In this document: positions 16,788 through 25,871 of the stretch, in pieces
How the letters are laid out: the number at the start of each line of letters is the position of its first letter
How positions within the stretch are numbered: position 1 is the first letter of the stretch
Translations under genes and position numbers: made by a program
Notes under the pieces: generated by a model
Told to the model about the DNA's origin: nothing
The model's database searches: none
What the model saw: the letters and a program-made list of their open reading frames with translations, nothing else
Assembly (NCBI GenBank): GCA_007713595.1
Contig: VMRY01000017.1
Span: 1-35,252, forward strand
Direction: 5' to 3'
Source: Sedimenticola thiotaurini
Lineage (GTDB): Bacteria; Pseudomonadota; Gammaproteobacteria; Chromatiales; Chromatiaceae
Length of the DNA stretch: 35,252 nt

Positions 16788-17006
16788 ATGAAACGCCACT
16801 GTTTTCAAATCAACCTTACATCCCAGGAATATCTCCACTATTATCGTGGCCACGCCAGTGCCGTGATTGTTAAGGCAGAGGATGGCCGAACCATTCAGTT
16901 GCCAGCGAACACTCTGCGTCCCTTCGTTACCGCCTCTGGTATATCCGGCCGCTTTGAACTCACGCTGGATGATCAAAATAAACTCATCGATCTAAGGCAG
17001 CTGTAA
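16788..17006 (+). CDS. DUF2835 family protein
   Basis: A 72-residue small protein that fits the DUF2835 family pattern: FQINLTSQEYLHYYRGHASA, then V-x-A-E-D-G-R-T-I-Q-L-P-A, LRPFVTASGISGRFEL and a short basic tail. The family is known mainly from gammaproteobacteria and has no assigned function. It starts 10 bp after the CBS gene, and its TAA stop overlaps the ATG of the next gene (TAATG), which implies translational coupling. Confidence 0.88.
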   Translation: MKRHCFQINLTSQEYLHYYRGHASAVIVKAEDGRTIQLPANTLRPFVTASGISGRFELTLDDQNKLIDLRQL

Positions 17007-17902
17007 TGGGCCGCACCGTCTGTAGCCTGCTGTTGTTACTCTGGACAAGTTGGGGCTCTGCCTTTGAGTTACGCTATGTTGAGCCTGCCAAACTATCTGC
17101 TCCAGCTGATCAGCGTACATCATCATCGGTTGATGATGCGCTACCAGATGTTGTTGTCACCGAGGGGGCAGGGTGGATCAGGCGTGCCTGGTTAGTCTTT
17201 CCCACTCGCCGCTATGATCATGCCATTCTGGGAGATGACGTTGAAGCTGCCGGCGTTCGCATTGAGCTTGACTCAAACCAGCGGCTGACTTTCCTGCTGC
17301 CAGGCGATTCGGTGTTTGAAGATCGTTTTCCCCGCTTGGTTGATCTGGACAGCGATGGCGTCGATGAAATTGTTCTGGTCAGGAGCTATCTTGAGAATGG
17401 ATCGGCGCTGATGGTGTTGAAGGTTAAGCCAACAGGAATTGAGCCCTTAGCCGAATCGCTGCCCATTGGCTTGGCGCATCGTTGGCTGAATCCGGTTGGT
17501 GTGGCTGATTTTGATAACGATGGGCAAAAAGAGTTGGCTGTTGTTACCACTCCCCATATCGGCGGCAATCTGACTCTCTATCGAATAAATGGCAACCGGC
17601 TTGAGCTGATCCATCGTATGCCGGGTTTTAGCAATCACCGTATCGGCTCAAGGGAGTTGGGGCAGTCAGCTGTTGTGGATGTCAATGGTGACGGTGTGAC
17701 TGATCTGGTTGTTCCTGCAACGGGTTTTCATGAACTTCGGCTCATTTCCGTAGTAAATGGAGCGTTGAAAGAACTCAATTGTGTCAAGCATAGTAGCCCT
17801 ATAAGTACTACGCTGGATGTAAGGGACCTGGATGGTGATGGAGACCAGGATCTCAGTTATGGTCTTTCTGATGGCAGGCGGGTTGAACTGCTGTCGCCCT
17901 GA
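17006..17902 (+). CDS. Exported FG-GAP/VCBS-repeat protein
   Basis: A 298-residue protein with a Sec signal peptide (positive start MGR, hydrophobic stretch CSLLLLLWTSWGSAF, probable cleavage after GSA around residue 19) and no lipobox. At least four calcium-type FG-GAP motifs follow: DLDSDGVDEIVLV, DFDNDGQKELAVV, DVNGDGVTDLVVPA and DLDGDGDQDLSYG. This pattern predicts a beta-propeller in the periplasm or outside the cell. Role unknown. It is coupled to DUF2835 upstream by a TAATG overlap and lies 26 bp before a WD40 lipoprotein, a second propeller protein. Confidence 0.85.
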   Translation: MGRTVCSLLLLLWTSWGSAFELRYVEPAKLSAPADQRTSSSVDDALPDVVVTEGAGWIRRAWLVFPTRRYDHAILGDDVEAAGVRIELDSNQRLTFLLPGDSVFEDRFPRLVDLDSDGVDEIVLVRSYLENGSALMVLKVKPTGIEPLAESLPIGLAHRWLNPVGVADFDNDGQKELAVVTTPHIGGNLTLYRINGNRLELIHRMPGFSNHRIGSRELGQSAVVDVNGDGVTDLVVPATGFHELRLISVVNGALKELNCVKHSSPISTTLDVRDLDGDGDQDLSYGLSDGRRVELLSP

Positions 17903-17928
17903 ATGAGATACAAACTTAAAGAGGATCA

Positions 17929-18936
17929 ATGGAACTAATGGGTGGGGTGCAGAGTCGCTTTAAACAGATAGTGGTACCGTTGCTCATTCTGTTCCTTTCG
18001 GGCTGTGCTGGGTTAGAGCCTGCGCAACCACCTGACACGAATATCCCCGCCACGCATCTCTTTGGTGTCACCCGACTTGCGTTTAATCCCTCTGGCCATC
18101 TGATCGCATCGGGCGGTTACAAAGGCGATGTGGCGATCTGGAATGTGCCAAAAGGTGAGCTGATAGATAGGTTCCAGTGGCACCAGGATTCAGTGCGTGG
18201 CTTGGTCTGGATTGATGGAAGATATCTGGCTAGTGCGGGGGAAGAGGGCCGGGTTGTCATTACTAATTTGACAGCGGGTACTGCGCAAAGAAAAATTGAA
18301 ACCTTGCCAGGCCTTACAGCGCTGGCTTTTTTGCCAGCCACCAAGCTGTTAGTTACTGGCTATGCGGATGGAGCTATCAGGGTGTTCTCCTATCCATCGT
18401 TGCAGCCGGTGAAACAGTTAAAACTGGATGCGGAAGTTGTGGCACTGGCCGTTGATCATGCTGGTCGTCAATTGGCGGTGTCGACCGAAGATGAGCATGT
18501 CCTGATGCTGGATCAGGATCTGGAGCAATCCATCGAGTTACAGCAACCCTCCCGCACGGCGTTGGAGCTGCGCTTCTCGCCGGATGACAGAACACTCGTC
18601 GCCGGTGCCTGGTATGAACTGTTTTATTGGGATCTATCCAGCGGACGTATTCGCGCCCAGGAGACTGAGCACTGGGGAGCGATCACATCCTTGGATTACC
18701 GTCCCCAGGGAGATCAGCTCATTACCCTCGGGCGTCATACCGACGCCAATCTACGCCTGATTGATTCAGCCTCTGGCAGTGTAAAGCGGCGTCTGCAAGG
18801 TCACCGGCTGTGTGGTGCGGCCGTGCGCTTCAGTCCGGATGGTCGATATGTCGCCAGCGGCAGTGATGATGAGAGTATTCGCTTTTATGATCTGAACAAG
18901 CCCTATGTACCTCAGCGCGTGGGAGATTCCTGGTGA
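17929..18936 (+). CDS. WD40-repeat lipoprotein
   Basis: A 335-residue protein beginning with a lipoprotein signal: a basic region, PLLILFL and lipobox L-S-G-C with Cys26 as the lipidated residue. The residue after Cys is Ala, so outer-membrane sorting is more likely than retention. The rest contains about six or seven WD40-like blades, for example GVTRLAFNPSGHLIASGGYK with GDVAIWN, VRGLVWIDGRYLASAGEEGR and AVRFSPDGRYVASGSDDESI with RFYDLN at the end. It is the last gene of the CBS-DUF2835-FG-GAP operon. It is probably a scaffold for protein contacts at the envelope; partner unknown. Confidence 0.87.
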   Translation: MELMGGVQSRFKQIVVPLLILFLSGCAGLEPAQPPDTNIPATHLFGVTRLAFNPSGHLIASGGYKGDVAIWNVPKGELIDRFQWHQDSVRGLVWIDGRYLASAGEEGRVVITNLTAGTAQRKIETLPGLTALAFLPATKLLVTGYADGAIRVFSYPSLQPVKQLKLDAEVVALAVDHAGRQLAVSTEDEHVLMLDQDLEQSIELQQPSRTALELRFSPDDRTLVAGAWYELFYWDLSSGRIRAQETEHWGAITSLDYRPQGDQLITLGRHTDANLRLIDSASGSVKRRLQGHRLCGAAVRFSPDGRYVASGSDDESIRFYDLNKPYVPQRVGDSW

Positions 18937-19022
18937 AGTAATGGACGGAATTGATCTGATTTAGCCTGCGTTCTAATCAGGTCCAGTCAGGTGAACCCAT
19001 AGCAGCAAAATAGCGGTACAAA

Positions 19023-19049
19023 AAAAGGGTTGCAGTAATGCAACCCTTT
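19023..19049 (-). terminator. Intrinsic terminator of tRNA-Asn
   Basis: AAAGGGTTGCA (19024-19034) pairs with TGCAACCCTTT (19039-19049) over a GTAA loop. On the minus strand the stem is followed by a run of T (complement of 19020-19026), so it ends the leftward tRNA transcript; it could also serve the rightward WD40 operon. Confidence 0.85.
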
Positions 19050-19057
19050 GTTTTGTT

Positions 19058-19133
19058 TGGCTCCTCGGGACGGGCTCGAACCGCCGACCTAGTGATTAAC
19101 AGTCACCCGCTCTACCAACTGAGCTACCGAGGA
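19058..19133 (-). tRNA. tRNA-Asn (anticodon GTT)
   Basis: A 76-nt cloverleaf on the minus strand: acceptor TCCTCGG with CCGAGGA, D arm AGCTCAGTTGGTAGAGC, anticodon loop CTGTTAA (anticodon GTT), T arm with GTTCGAGCC, discriminator G and encoded CCA. Confidence 0.97.
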
Positions 19134-19149
19134 ATGTATCGAGGCGCGT

Positions 19150-19178
19150 ATACTAATCAGCTATCCGTGCGGGGTCAA
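19150..19178 (-). promoter_or_regulatory. Sigma-70 promoter of tRNA-Asn
   Basis: On the minus strand TTGACC (complement of 19173-19178), a 17-nt spacer and TAGTAT (complement of 19150-19155), followed by a G+C-rich ACGCGCC discriminator of the kind associated with stringent control. Confidence 0.8.
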
Positions 19179-19240
19179 GGTTACGGTGAAAAAAGTTTTA
19201 AATTCATTGATCCGCTGAGTGCCTGGTGCCAGATTAAGTA

Positions 19241-19846
19241 TCAGGAACAGGTAATAGGCGATCCATCTGATCGTGTATCCGATAAGCGTGGTCGTCCGCT
19301 ATTGGACACGATAATGGCCTTGGGCTCGATCACCTGTTGCTGATCGCAGAAGCTCAGGGTCAGGTTATAGCCCGGGCTCATGCCTAGCCAGTTAAACAGG
19401 ATACGTTTTCGTCCAACTGTGGAGTTAATGGCAATTCTCTCATCCATGCCCTGAAATACCTGAATGACTAGATCCCCGGCGTCAGCCCTTTTATTGCTGT
19501 TTTCATCAACCACCAGAATATAGCCATCATTCCATCGGGTACTGCTGAGACAGGTGCTGCCATCGTTACTGGGGCAGAGAATGGTCTGCTTGCCTCTTTT
19601 GATCGCCTCACTACGGGCCAACTGGATGTGTGTTACCACTGTGTTGATAGCACTGGTTCGGGCGTTGTGGCTGATCAGGGTGCCCATGGCAGGTACTGCC
19701 AGGGTCAGTGTTATACTGCCAATCGTCAGTGTGATGAGTAGTTCGATCAGTGTGAGCCCAAGGCAACGGGACGCTGACTCAATTCCATGAGATTTCACGA
19801 TGACACTCCTTTGTCTGGTTGTGGCACAATTCCTTTGCGCACGCAC
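19241..19846 (-). CDS. GspH/FimT family type IV pseudopilin
   Basis: A 201-residue prepilin-like protein. The class III signal is clear: a charged leader ending in SRCLG, cleavage expected after Gly30, then LTLIELLITLTIGSITLTLA with the invariant Glu at +5. The globular part has GspH/FimT features: LISHNARTSAINTVVTHIQL, ARSEAIKRGKQTILC and a C-terminal S-G-R-P segment with cysteines. Such minor pilins prime type IV pilus or type II secretion assembly at the inner membrane. The start is uncertain; a GTG around residue 17 would give a shorter leader more typical of prepilins. No other pilin genes are adjacent. It is divergent from uvrB. Confidence 0.85.
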   Translation of the reverse strand: MRAQRNCATTRQRSVIVKSHGIESASRCLGLTLIELLITLTIGSITLTLAVPAMGTLISHNARTSAINTVVTHIQLARSEAIKRGKQTILCPSNDGSTCLSSTRWNDGYILVVDENSNKRADAGDLVIQVFQGMDERIAINSTVGRKRILFNWLGMSPGYNLTLSFCDQQQVIEPKAIIVSNSGRPRLSDTRSDGSPITCS

Positions 19847-19926
19847 AAGGTACTGCGGTTTGATGGATCTCCTGATAGGATTGATTCGAATCAGTCGTAG
19901 GAAATTTCCGATTATCTGGATTTAAT

Positions 19927-21933
19927 ATGTCGAAGGAGTTCCAACTTGTCTCTGATTTTGAACCTGCCGGTGATCAGCCGGATGCGATTCAACAATTACT
20001 GGAAGGTCTGAAGGATGGTGAGGCAGGGCTGACACTGTTGGGTGTGACGGGCTCGGGTAAGACTTTCACCATTGCCAATGTCATTCAGGAGTTGCAGCGC
20101 CCCACGCTGGTATTGGTACACAATAAGACCCTGGCAGCCCAGCTGTATGGCGAAATGAAGGACTTTTTCCCGAATAATGCAGTTGAGTATTTTGTCTCTT
20201 ACTATGATTACTATCAGCCTGAGGCCTATGTCCCTTCCTCGGATACCTTCATCGAGAAAGATGCCTCTATCAATGAGCATATTGAGCAGATGCGTCTCTC
20301 GGCCACCAAGGCGCTGCTGGAGCGTCCAGATACCATTATCGTCACCACGGTCTCTTGCATCTATGGTCTGGGTGATCCGCGCTCCTATCTCAGCATGGTG
20401 CTGCATCTGGTAAGAGGCGATGTTCTGGATCAACGGGCCATCCTGCGTCGCCTTGCCGAACTTCAATATACCCGCAATGACGTGGAGCTGCATCGTGCCA
20501 CTTATCGAGTGCGGGGTGAGCTAATTGATATCTATCCTGCCGAGTCAGATGGTGAGGCGGTGAGGCTGGAGCTGTTTGATGGTGAGGTCGAGTCCATCGC
20601 GCTGTTCGACCCACTGACGGGCGAGATATTAAGAAAAGTGCCGCGCTACACGATCTATCCAAAATCGCACTATGTGACGCCGCGGGAAAAACTGCTGGAG
20701 GCGGTAGAACTGATCAAAGTAGAGCTGAAAGAGAGGCTGGAGCAGCTCTATGAGGCCAACAAGCTGGTGGAAGCACAACGCCTGGAGCAGCGCACCCGGT
20801 TTGATATTGAGATGATTAACGAGCTGGGTTACTGCTCCGGCATCGAGAACTATTCGCGCTATCTTTCGGGACGTAAGGCTGGCGAAGCGCCTCCCACGCT
20901 GTTTGATTACCTCCCAGAGGAGGCGCTGCTGGTGGTGGATGAGAGCCATGTCACCATTCCCCAGGTCGGAGGTATGTTCAAGGGTGATCGGTCGCGTAAA
21001 GAGACCCTGGTGGAGTACGGTTTCAGATTGCCCTCGGCTCTGGATAACCGGCCCATGCGTTTTGAAGAGTTTGAACTGCGTGCCCCACAGACCATCTATG
21101 TTTCCGCAACGCCCCGAGCCTATGAATTGGAGCATTCGGGTGCAGTGATTGAGCAAGTAGTCCGGCCAACGGGACTGATTGATCCGGAGCTGGAGGTTCG
21201 GCCAGCCGGTTCGCAGGTCGATGATCTTCTCTCAGAGATCAATCTGCGGACGGCGGTGAAAGAGCGTGTTCTGGTTACCACACTGACCAAGCGCATGGCT
21301 GAGGATCTGACCGATTATCTGAATGATCACGGTATTCGCGTACGTTATCTCCATTCGGATATCGATACGGTGGAGCGCGTTGAGATCATTCGCGATCTGC
21401 GGCTGGGTGAGTTTGATGTGCTGGTGGGTATTAATCTGCTGCGTGAAGGGCTGGATATGCCCGAGGTTTCCCTGGTGGCGATTCTGGATGCGGATAAAGA
21501 AGGCTTTCTTCGATCAGAAGGTGCACTGATTCAGACCATCGGCCGGGCAGCAAGAAATGTGAATGGCAAGGCGATTCTCTATGGCGATCGCATTACAGGC
21601 TCTATGCAGCGTGCCATTGATGAAACGAATCGCCGGCGTGAGAAACAGGTTGCCCACAATCTTGAACACAATATAACCCCGCAGTCGATCATAAAATCAG
21701 TGGCCGACATCATGGAGGGGGCACGACCCGGTGGGCCGATGTCTGCCAAACGCTATGCAAAGGTGGCAGAAGATACAGCTGAATACAGCGCCATGACACC
21801 CAAGCAGATGGCGAAACGGATTCAGGAGCTGGAGAAACAGATGTATCAACACGCCAAGGATCTGGAGTTTGAAGAGGCCGCCCGGGTGCGTGATCAGCTC
21901 AAGTCACTAAAGGAGCAGGGGCTGATTGCCTAA
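19927..21933 (+). CDS. uvrB: Excinuclease ABC subunit UvrB
   Basis: A full-length 668-residue UvrB, the damage-verifying helicase-like subunit of nucleotide excision repair. Visible in order are Walker A GVTGSGKT at 39-46, the UvrA-binding and beta-hairpin region with [12 protein letters not shown] around 92-103, the DESH box at 338-341 ([11 protein letters not shown]), helicase motifs V and VI ([29 protein letters not shown]), and a C-terminal UVR coiled-coil motif ([20 protein letters not shown]) that contacts UvrC. The ATG start has only a weak upstream GGA. No LexA box of the CTGT-N8-ACAG type was seen in the 80-bp upstream region. It is divergent from the pseudopilin gene. Confidence 0.98.
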   Translation: MSKEFQLVSDFEPAGDQPDAIQQLLEGLKDGEAGLTLLGVTGSGKTFTIANVIQELQRPTLVLVHNKTLAAQLYGEMKDFFPNNAVEYFVSYYDYYQPEAYVPSSDTFIEKDASINEHIEQMRLSATKALLERPDTIIVTTVSCIYGLGDPRSYLSMVLHLVRGDVLDQRAILRRLAELQYTRNDVELHRATYRVRGELIDIYPAESDGEAVRLELFDGEVESIALFDPLTGEILRKVPRYTIYPKSHYVTPREKLLEAVELIKVELKERLEQLYEANKLVEAQRLEQRTRFDIEMINELGYCSGIENYSRYLSGRKAGEAPPTLFDYLPEEALLVVDESHVTIPQVGGMFKGDRSRKETLVEYGFRLPSALDNRPMRFEEFELRAPQTIYVSATPRAYELEHSGAVIEQVVRPTGLIDPELEVRPAGSQVDDLLSEINLRTAVKERVLVTTLTKRMAEDLTDYLNDHGIRVRYLHSDIDTVERVEIIRDLRLGEFDVLVGINLLREGLDMPEVSLVAILDADKEGFLRSEGALIQTIGRAARNVNGKAILYGDRITGSMQRAIDETNRRREKQVAHNLEHNITPQSIIKSVADIMEGARPGGPMSAKRYAKVAEDTAEYSAMTPKQMAKRIQELEKQMYQHAKDLEFEEAARVRDQLKSLKEQGLIA

Positions 21934-21940
21934 CGGCCAA

Positions 21941-22702
21941 TCAGAATTGTCCACCATTGCGCTGCCAGCCACGTGGCAGAATGAAGCCGAGAATCCACTC
22001 GCCCAGTCGTTGCAGATAATAGGTGAGTGGCGTACAGAGTATCCAGGCGACCATCAGCAGGACCAGCAGACTCGACCCTACCAGATTATCTGACAGCCAG
22101 TGTGCGCCGGCCACCATGCGGGGGAGCAGAATTAATGCGCCGATCAGGGTAGCAGCCACACCCCAGCGCCAGCTGGCAAAGAACCAGACACAGCTTACCC
22201 AGATCAGGGTCACAATGCCGTGATCACCCGGAAAGCTGCCATGGGAGGCATCCTTGGCCTGGATATGAGGCACCAATTCACTCAATCGAAATACCGGCTC
22301 TAATGTCAACGAAGGGCTGGACCGGTTCACTGTGAGAATCTGTTTATAGAGATCCACCAGACCGCCATCCTGGCTCAGCAGGATCATGCCGGACAGAATG
22401 CCAAACATACTCAGACGCTCAATGCGCAGGTTCTTTGGGCCAGAGAATACAAACAGAAAAAAGAAGATAATCATGCCGATACCGGTGGCAATATCTGCCA
22501 TCCGAGTATTCGCAGTGGCCCAGAAAATGCGCCAGTCTTCACCCTGCTCAAGTGATCCATTTAAAAAGTAGAAGAGGTGTGTATCCACTGCATCCCAGAG
22601 TGTACGTGTTGGTTCAAATAGCCAACTTCCGTAAATTAACAGTGCAAACAGATGGCAAAGGATGAAGGCCAGGGGGTACCAGATGCGCTGATGCTGTTGC
22701 AC
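21941..22702 (-). CDS. PAP2 superfamily membrane phosphatase
   Basis: An integral inner-membrane acid phosphatase of the PAP2 type with about six hydrophobic segments. The catalytic signatures are the second motif GSFPGDHGIVTL (His of the PSGH-like loop) and the third PRMVAGAHWLSDNLVG (R, H and D of SRxxxxxHxxxD). The first motif is probably the K-D-A-S-H region or sits in the loop after NRSSPSLTLEP, and is less clear. Members dephosphorylate undecaprenyl diphosphate, lipid A or phosphatidyl glycerol phosphate. I prefer the GTG at 22702, which has GGAG six bases upstream, over the TTG at 22744, which has no site. It follows the ABC permease gene on the same strand and may be the last gene of that operon. 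Confidence 0.82.
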   Translation of the reverse strand: MQQHQRIWYPLAFILCHLFALLIYGSWLFEPTRTLWDAVDTHLFYFLNGSLEQGEDWRIFWATANTRMADIATGIGMIIFFFLFVFSGPKNLRIERLSMFGILSGMILLSQDGGLVDLYKQILTVNRSSPSLTLEPVFRLSELVPHIQAKDASHGSFPGDHGIVTLIWVSCVWFFASWRWGVAATLIGALILLPRMVAGAHWLSDNLVGSSLLVLLMVAWILCTPLTYYLQRLGEWILGFILPRGWQRNGGQF

Positions 22703-22769
22703 AGAAAACTCCAGGAATGAGAAGAGAACGGTTTTTAGCTGCAAATAGTGGGGATGTCAACCGTCAGAC

Positions 22770-23969
22770 TCACTCGTCCCTTAACGCTTCGATTGGATCC
22801 AGTCGTGCGGCTCGCCACGCAGGCATCACGCCAGCACTCAGTCCAATAATGGCGGCGATCCCTTCTGCTACCAGCACATAACCCCAGGAGGTGTGCGTGG
22901 GCAGTGCCGGAATAGCGACGTGGAGCAGCCAGGCGCCCCCCGCACCAATGATTAAACCGGCAAGTCCCCCAAGGCAGGCAAGTACCACGGCCTCACCGAT
23001 AAACAGCCAGAGTATCTGCTGTTTACGGGCACCCAAAGCACGGAACAGCCCAACCTCGGCCCTTCGCTCATTAACTGAGATGGTCATGATGGTAAGGATG
23101 CCAACACCGCCGACCAGCAGTGAGATACTGCCCAGTGCGCCTACCGCCAGGGTCAGAATATTCAGCACCGAACCGAGGGTCTCGAGCATCTGATCCTGGG
23201 TGGTGATGGTGAAGTCTTCGTTGCCATGCCGTTTGATCAGGTGCTGCTTGATGGTCTTGGCGATCCCGGCGCTATCCATGCCCTCCCGGTAGAGTAGATC
23301 GATCTCCATCAATCCCTCTTTATCAAACAGCGCCATCGCTTTATAGGTTGGGATGTAGACGGCATCATCCAGATCAAAACCGAGTAGTTGGCCTTTGGAC
23401 TCCAGTACGCCAATCACCCGGAAGCTCTCGCCGCCAATCCTTACCCGTTCCCCCAATGGATTCTCCTGCTTGAACAGCTCATCGCGTATCTTACTGCCGA
23501 GGACAACAAAAGAGCGGGCAAAGCGTGGATCATCGTTGGGCAGAAAGCGTCCAAGTGCCGGTTTCATTTGCCATACCAGCGGGACATCCTGATTGACACC
23601 ATAGATGTAAGTGCGGCGGGATCTCTGGTTGAATTCAACAGCAGCATTGCCCTGGGCCAGCGGCACCACCGCCTCTATGTGAGGCAGGCGTGCAAGGCTC
23701 TCTGCATCGTCCAGACTGAGTGGCCTGACGCTGTTGACCAGCGCCCCAGAAATACCGAAGGTCTCCGATTTGCCCGGATTGATGGCGATCAGGTTGGTGC
23801 CAAACTGGGTAAATTCGGAGAGCACAAACTTATTGATCCCCTCGCCAATCGATGTGAGCAGCACGACTGCAGCGATACCTACCGCAATCCCGAGGGCGGT
23901 CAGCAGGCTGCGGGTGCGATGGTAGCTGACGGAACCGAGGGCCAATTTGATGAAGTCACGGGTTAGCAT
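22770..23969 (-). CDS. MacB/FtsX-type ABC transporter permease, second copy
   Basis: A 399-residue permease of the MacB type: a first transmembrane helix (LLTALGIAVGIAAVVLLTSI), a long periplasmic MacB_PCD domain from about 45 to 250, and a C-terminal FtsX domain with three helices (ILTLAVGALGSISLLVGGVG, a helix over WLFIGEAVVLACLGGLAGLI, and a last one after GYVLVAEG). The motif MTISVNERRAEVGLFRALGA is the coupling segment that meets the ATPase. It starts one base after the stop of the preceding permease gene and is homologous to it, so the pair probably forms a heterodimer. Confidence 0.9.
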   Translation of the reverse strand: MLTRDFIKLALGSVSYHRTRSLLTALGIAVGIAAVVLLTSIGEGINKFVLSEFTQFGTNLIAINPGKSETFGISGALVNSVRPLSLDDAESLARLPHIEAVVPLAQGNAAVEFNQRSRRTYIYGVNQDVPLVWQMKPALGRFLPNDDPRFARSFVVLGSKIRDELFKQENPLGERVRIGGESFRVIGVLESKGQLLGFDLDDAVYIPTYKAMALFDKEGLMEIDLLYREGMDSAGIAKTIKQHLIKRHGNEDFTITTQDQMLETLGSVLNILTLAVGALGSISLLVGGVGILTIMTISVNERRAEVGLFRALGARKQQILWLFIGEAVVLACLGGLAGLIIGAGGAWLLHVAIPALPTHTSWGYVLVAEGIAAIIGLSAGVMPAWRAARLDPIEALRDE

Positions 23970-23970
23970 C

Positions 23971-25176
23971 TCAACGCCCCGCCAAGGCTACGACAGGATC
24001 CAGTCGGGCGGCGCGCCTGGCTGGCAGAATGCCGAACAAAAGGCCTGTGAATAACGATATCCCGAGTGCAGCAGCCAGAGACCAGAGGGGTATAATGAGG
24101 GGGAACTCCGGATACAGCTGACCCATTATCCAGATCCCGCTGTAAGCGATTGCAATCCCAATAGCAGAACCTGCAGCGGAGAGCAGACCTGCCTCAATCA
24201 GGAAGAGACGCATGATCTCTTCGCGTCTTCCCCCGAGCGCCTTGAGCAGTCCGATTTCAGCAGTGCGTTGTGATACCGAAACCAGCATCACGTTCATAAT
24301 CAAAATCCCGGCAACGGCCAGGCTGATAGAGGCGATGCCAGAGACGGTATAGGTAAGTGATCGAAAGATACCGTCAAACGTGGAGAGGAGGGCGTCCTGT
24401 GTAATGACGGTTATATCCTCCTCATCATCATGACGTTTCTTGATTATGTCTATGACGGCCTGTTTGGCTCGGGGAACTGCCTCCCGGCCCTCGGCTTGAA
24501 CCAGGACTCTGAACAGGCCTTCGGTGTTGAAAAGGCTTTGAGCAGAGGCGACAGGAACAATGGCAATATCACCCATGTCCATGCCGAGTGATTCACCCAG
24601 GGGTTTGAGGATGCCAATGACCCTGAAGCGTCGGTCATGTATGCGTACCCATTCACCCAGTGCCCGCTTATTACCAAACAGCTCTTTTTTGAGTTTGTCT
24701 CCAATCACCGCAATGGCATTTTCCCTGGTAGGATCAGCCTCGGGCAGAAATTTCCCTCTGGCCAGCTCCAAATTGCGCACCGGCATCAGGGCGGCAGTCG
24801 AGCCCATGACGGTGATGTCGCGCTCACGCTGTTTATATGAGATGGGAGCCGCTCCCAACGTGAGTGGAGCTATCAGCCGAATGGCGCTGCTCCGTTCGAC
24901 AGCCAGGGCATCTTCCAGTGTAAGATCGCGTGCGGTTCCACCCACCATGGGCGGTGTTTCGCCTGTTGTCTCGACCTTGCCTGGAATAACGATAATCAGA
25001 TGGGAACCGAGGCTGGAAAACTCATTGGCGACATAGCGCCGGGCCCCTTCACCCAGGGCGGTCAGGACCACCACTGAAGCAACGCCAATGGCCATGGCTA
25101 GCAGCATCAGCCAAGTGCGACTGCGCGCGCCGGTTAATGCCATCACACCAAATCCAAAGGCGTCGGCCAGTTTCAT
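23971..25176 (-). CDS. MacB/FtsX-type ABC transporter permease, first copy
   Basis: A 401-residue permease with the same layout as its downstream partner: N-terminal helix (WLMLLAMAIGVASVVVLTAL), periplasmic MacB_PCD domain, then an FtsX domain with SGIASISLAVAGILIMNVML and the coupling motif VSVSQRTAEIGLLKALGGRR. In this family the ATPase is often a separate protein, as here. Substrates are usually moved from the periplasm outward or extracted from the membrane (mechanotransmission) rather than pumped across the inner membrane. Its ATG overlaps the ATPase stop by one base (TAATG), implying translational coupling. Confidence 0.9.
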   Translation of the reverse strand: MKLADAFGFGVMALTGARSRTWLMLLAMAIGVASVVVLTALGEGARRYVANEFSSLGSHLIIVIPGKVETTGETPPMVGGTARDLTLEDALAVERSSAIRLIAPLTLGAAPISYKQRERDITVMGSTAALMPVRNLELARGKFLPEADPTRENAIAVIGDKLKKELFGNKRALGEWVRIHDRRFRVIGILKPLGESLGMDMGDIAIVPVASAQSLFNTEGLFRVLVQAEGREAVPRAKQAVIDIIKKRHDDEEDITVITQDALLSTFDGIFRSLTYTVSGIASISLAVAGILIMNVMLVSVSQRTAEIGLLKALGGRREEIMRLFLIEAGLLSAAGSAIGIAIAYSGIWIMGQLYPEFPLIIPLWSLAAALGISLFTGLLFGILPARRAARLDPVVALAGR

Positions 25177-25871
25177 TATGGTGTTCCATCTGCCGGTGGG
25201 CGTGGGTGGTTGCCAACGATTGCTCCGTCAACCATTCGAATGGTCCGTGCAGCGCGGCCACCAATATCCGGGTCATGGGTTACGACTACCAGGGTTATTC
25301 CCTGGCTGTTCAACTGTTCCAGCGTCTGTATCACCTCATCGCCGGAATGTTTATCCAGATTTCCTGTCGGTTCATCGGCCAATAACAGGGCGGGTTGCAT
25401 AATGGTTGCACGGGCAATGGCGACCCGCTGGCGTTGTCCGCCAGAGAGCTGGTCGGGGCGATGTTTTGCTCGGTCGGTTAATCCCATCAATTCCAATGCT
25501 CTGGTTACGCGCTCTGAACGCTGATTAGGATCGATGCCTGCCAGAATCAATGGCAATTCCACATTCTGTGCTGCAGTCAGGCGTGGTATCAGGTGAAACG
25601 ACTGGAAAACAAAGCCGATGTTATCGCGTCTTGCCACCGCTTGATCTGTTTCATTCAGTGTGGTTGTGTCGGTGCCATCCAGATAATAGTGGCCGCTATC
25701 GGGTTGATCCAGTAGCCCCAGAATATTCAATAGGGTGGACTTGCCCGAGCCGGATGGCCCCATGATAGATATGTAATCGCCAGTGGCCAGATCCAGATCG
25801 ACATCTCTCAAGGCATGCACGGTCTCATCACCGACTTCAAAACTGCGGTTGATCTGCTCCAGGCGGATCAC
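25176..25871 (-). CDS. ABC transporter ATP-binding protein (MacB/LolD type)
   Basis: A 231-residue nucleotide-binding protein with all canonical elements: Walker A GPSGSGKST at 38-46, Q-loop Gln90 (FVFQSFHLIP), signature LSGGQ at 142-146, Walker B ALLLADE at 161-167, D-loop NLDK at 171-174 and H-loop His199 in VVVTHD. The sequence around the Q-loop and signature matches the MacB/LolD/FtsE branch. It powers the two FtsX-type permeases encoded next. Its ATG overlaps the adaptor stop (ATGA), so adaptor, ATPase and permeases form a tightly coupled operon. Confidence 0.95.
   Translation of the reverse strand: MIRLEQINRSFEVGDETVHALRDVDLDLATGDYISIMGPSGSGKSTLLNILGLLDQPDSGHYYLDGTDTTTLNETDQAVARRDNIGFVFQSFHLIPRLTAAQNVELPLILAGIDPNQRSERVTRALELMGLTDRAKHRPDQLSGGQRQRVAIARATIMQPALLLADEPTGNLDKHSGDEVIQTLEQLNSQGITLVVVTHDPDIGGRAARTIRMVDGAIVGNHPRPPADGTP

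Noticed and set aside
19038-19343. 101-codon open frame spanning tRNA-Asn
   Set aside because: It reads through the antisense of the tRNA and its promoter and into the antisense of the pseudopilin gene; no protein-like features.
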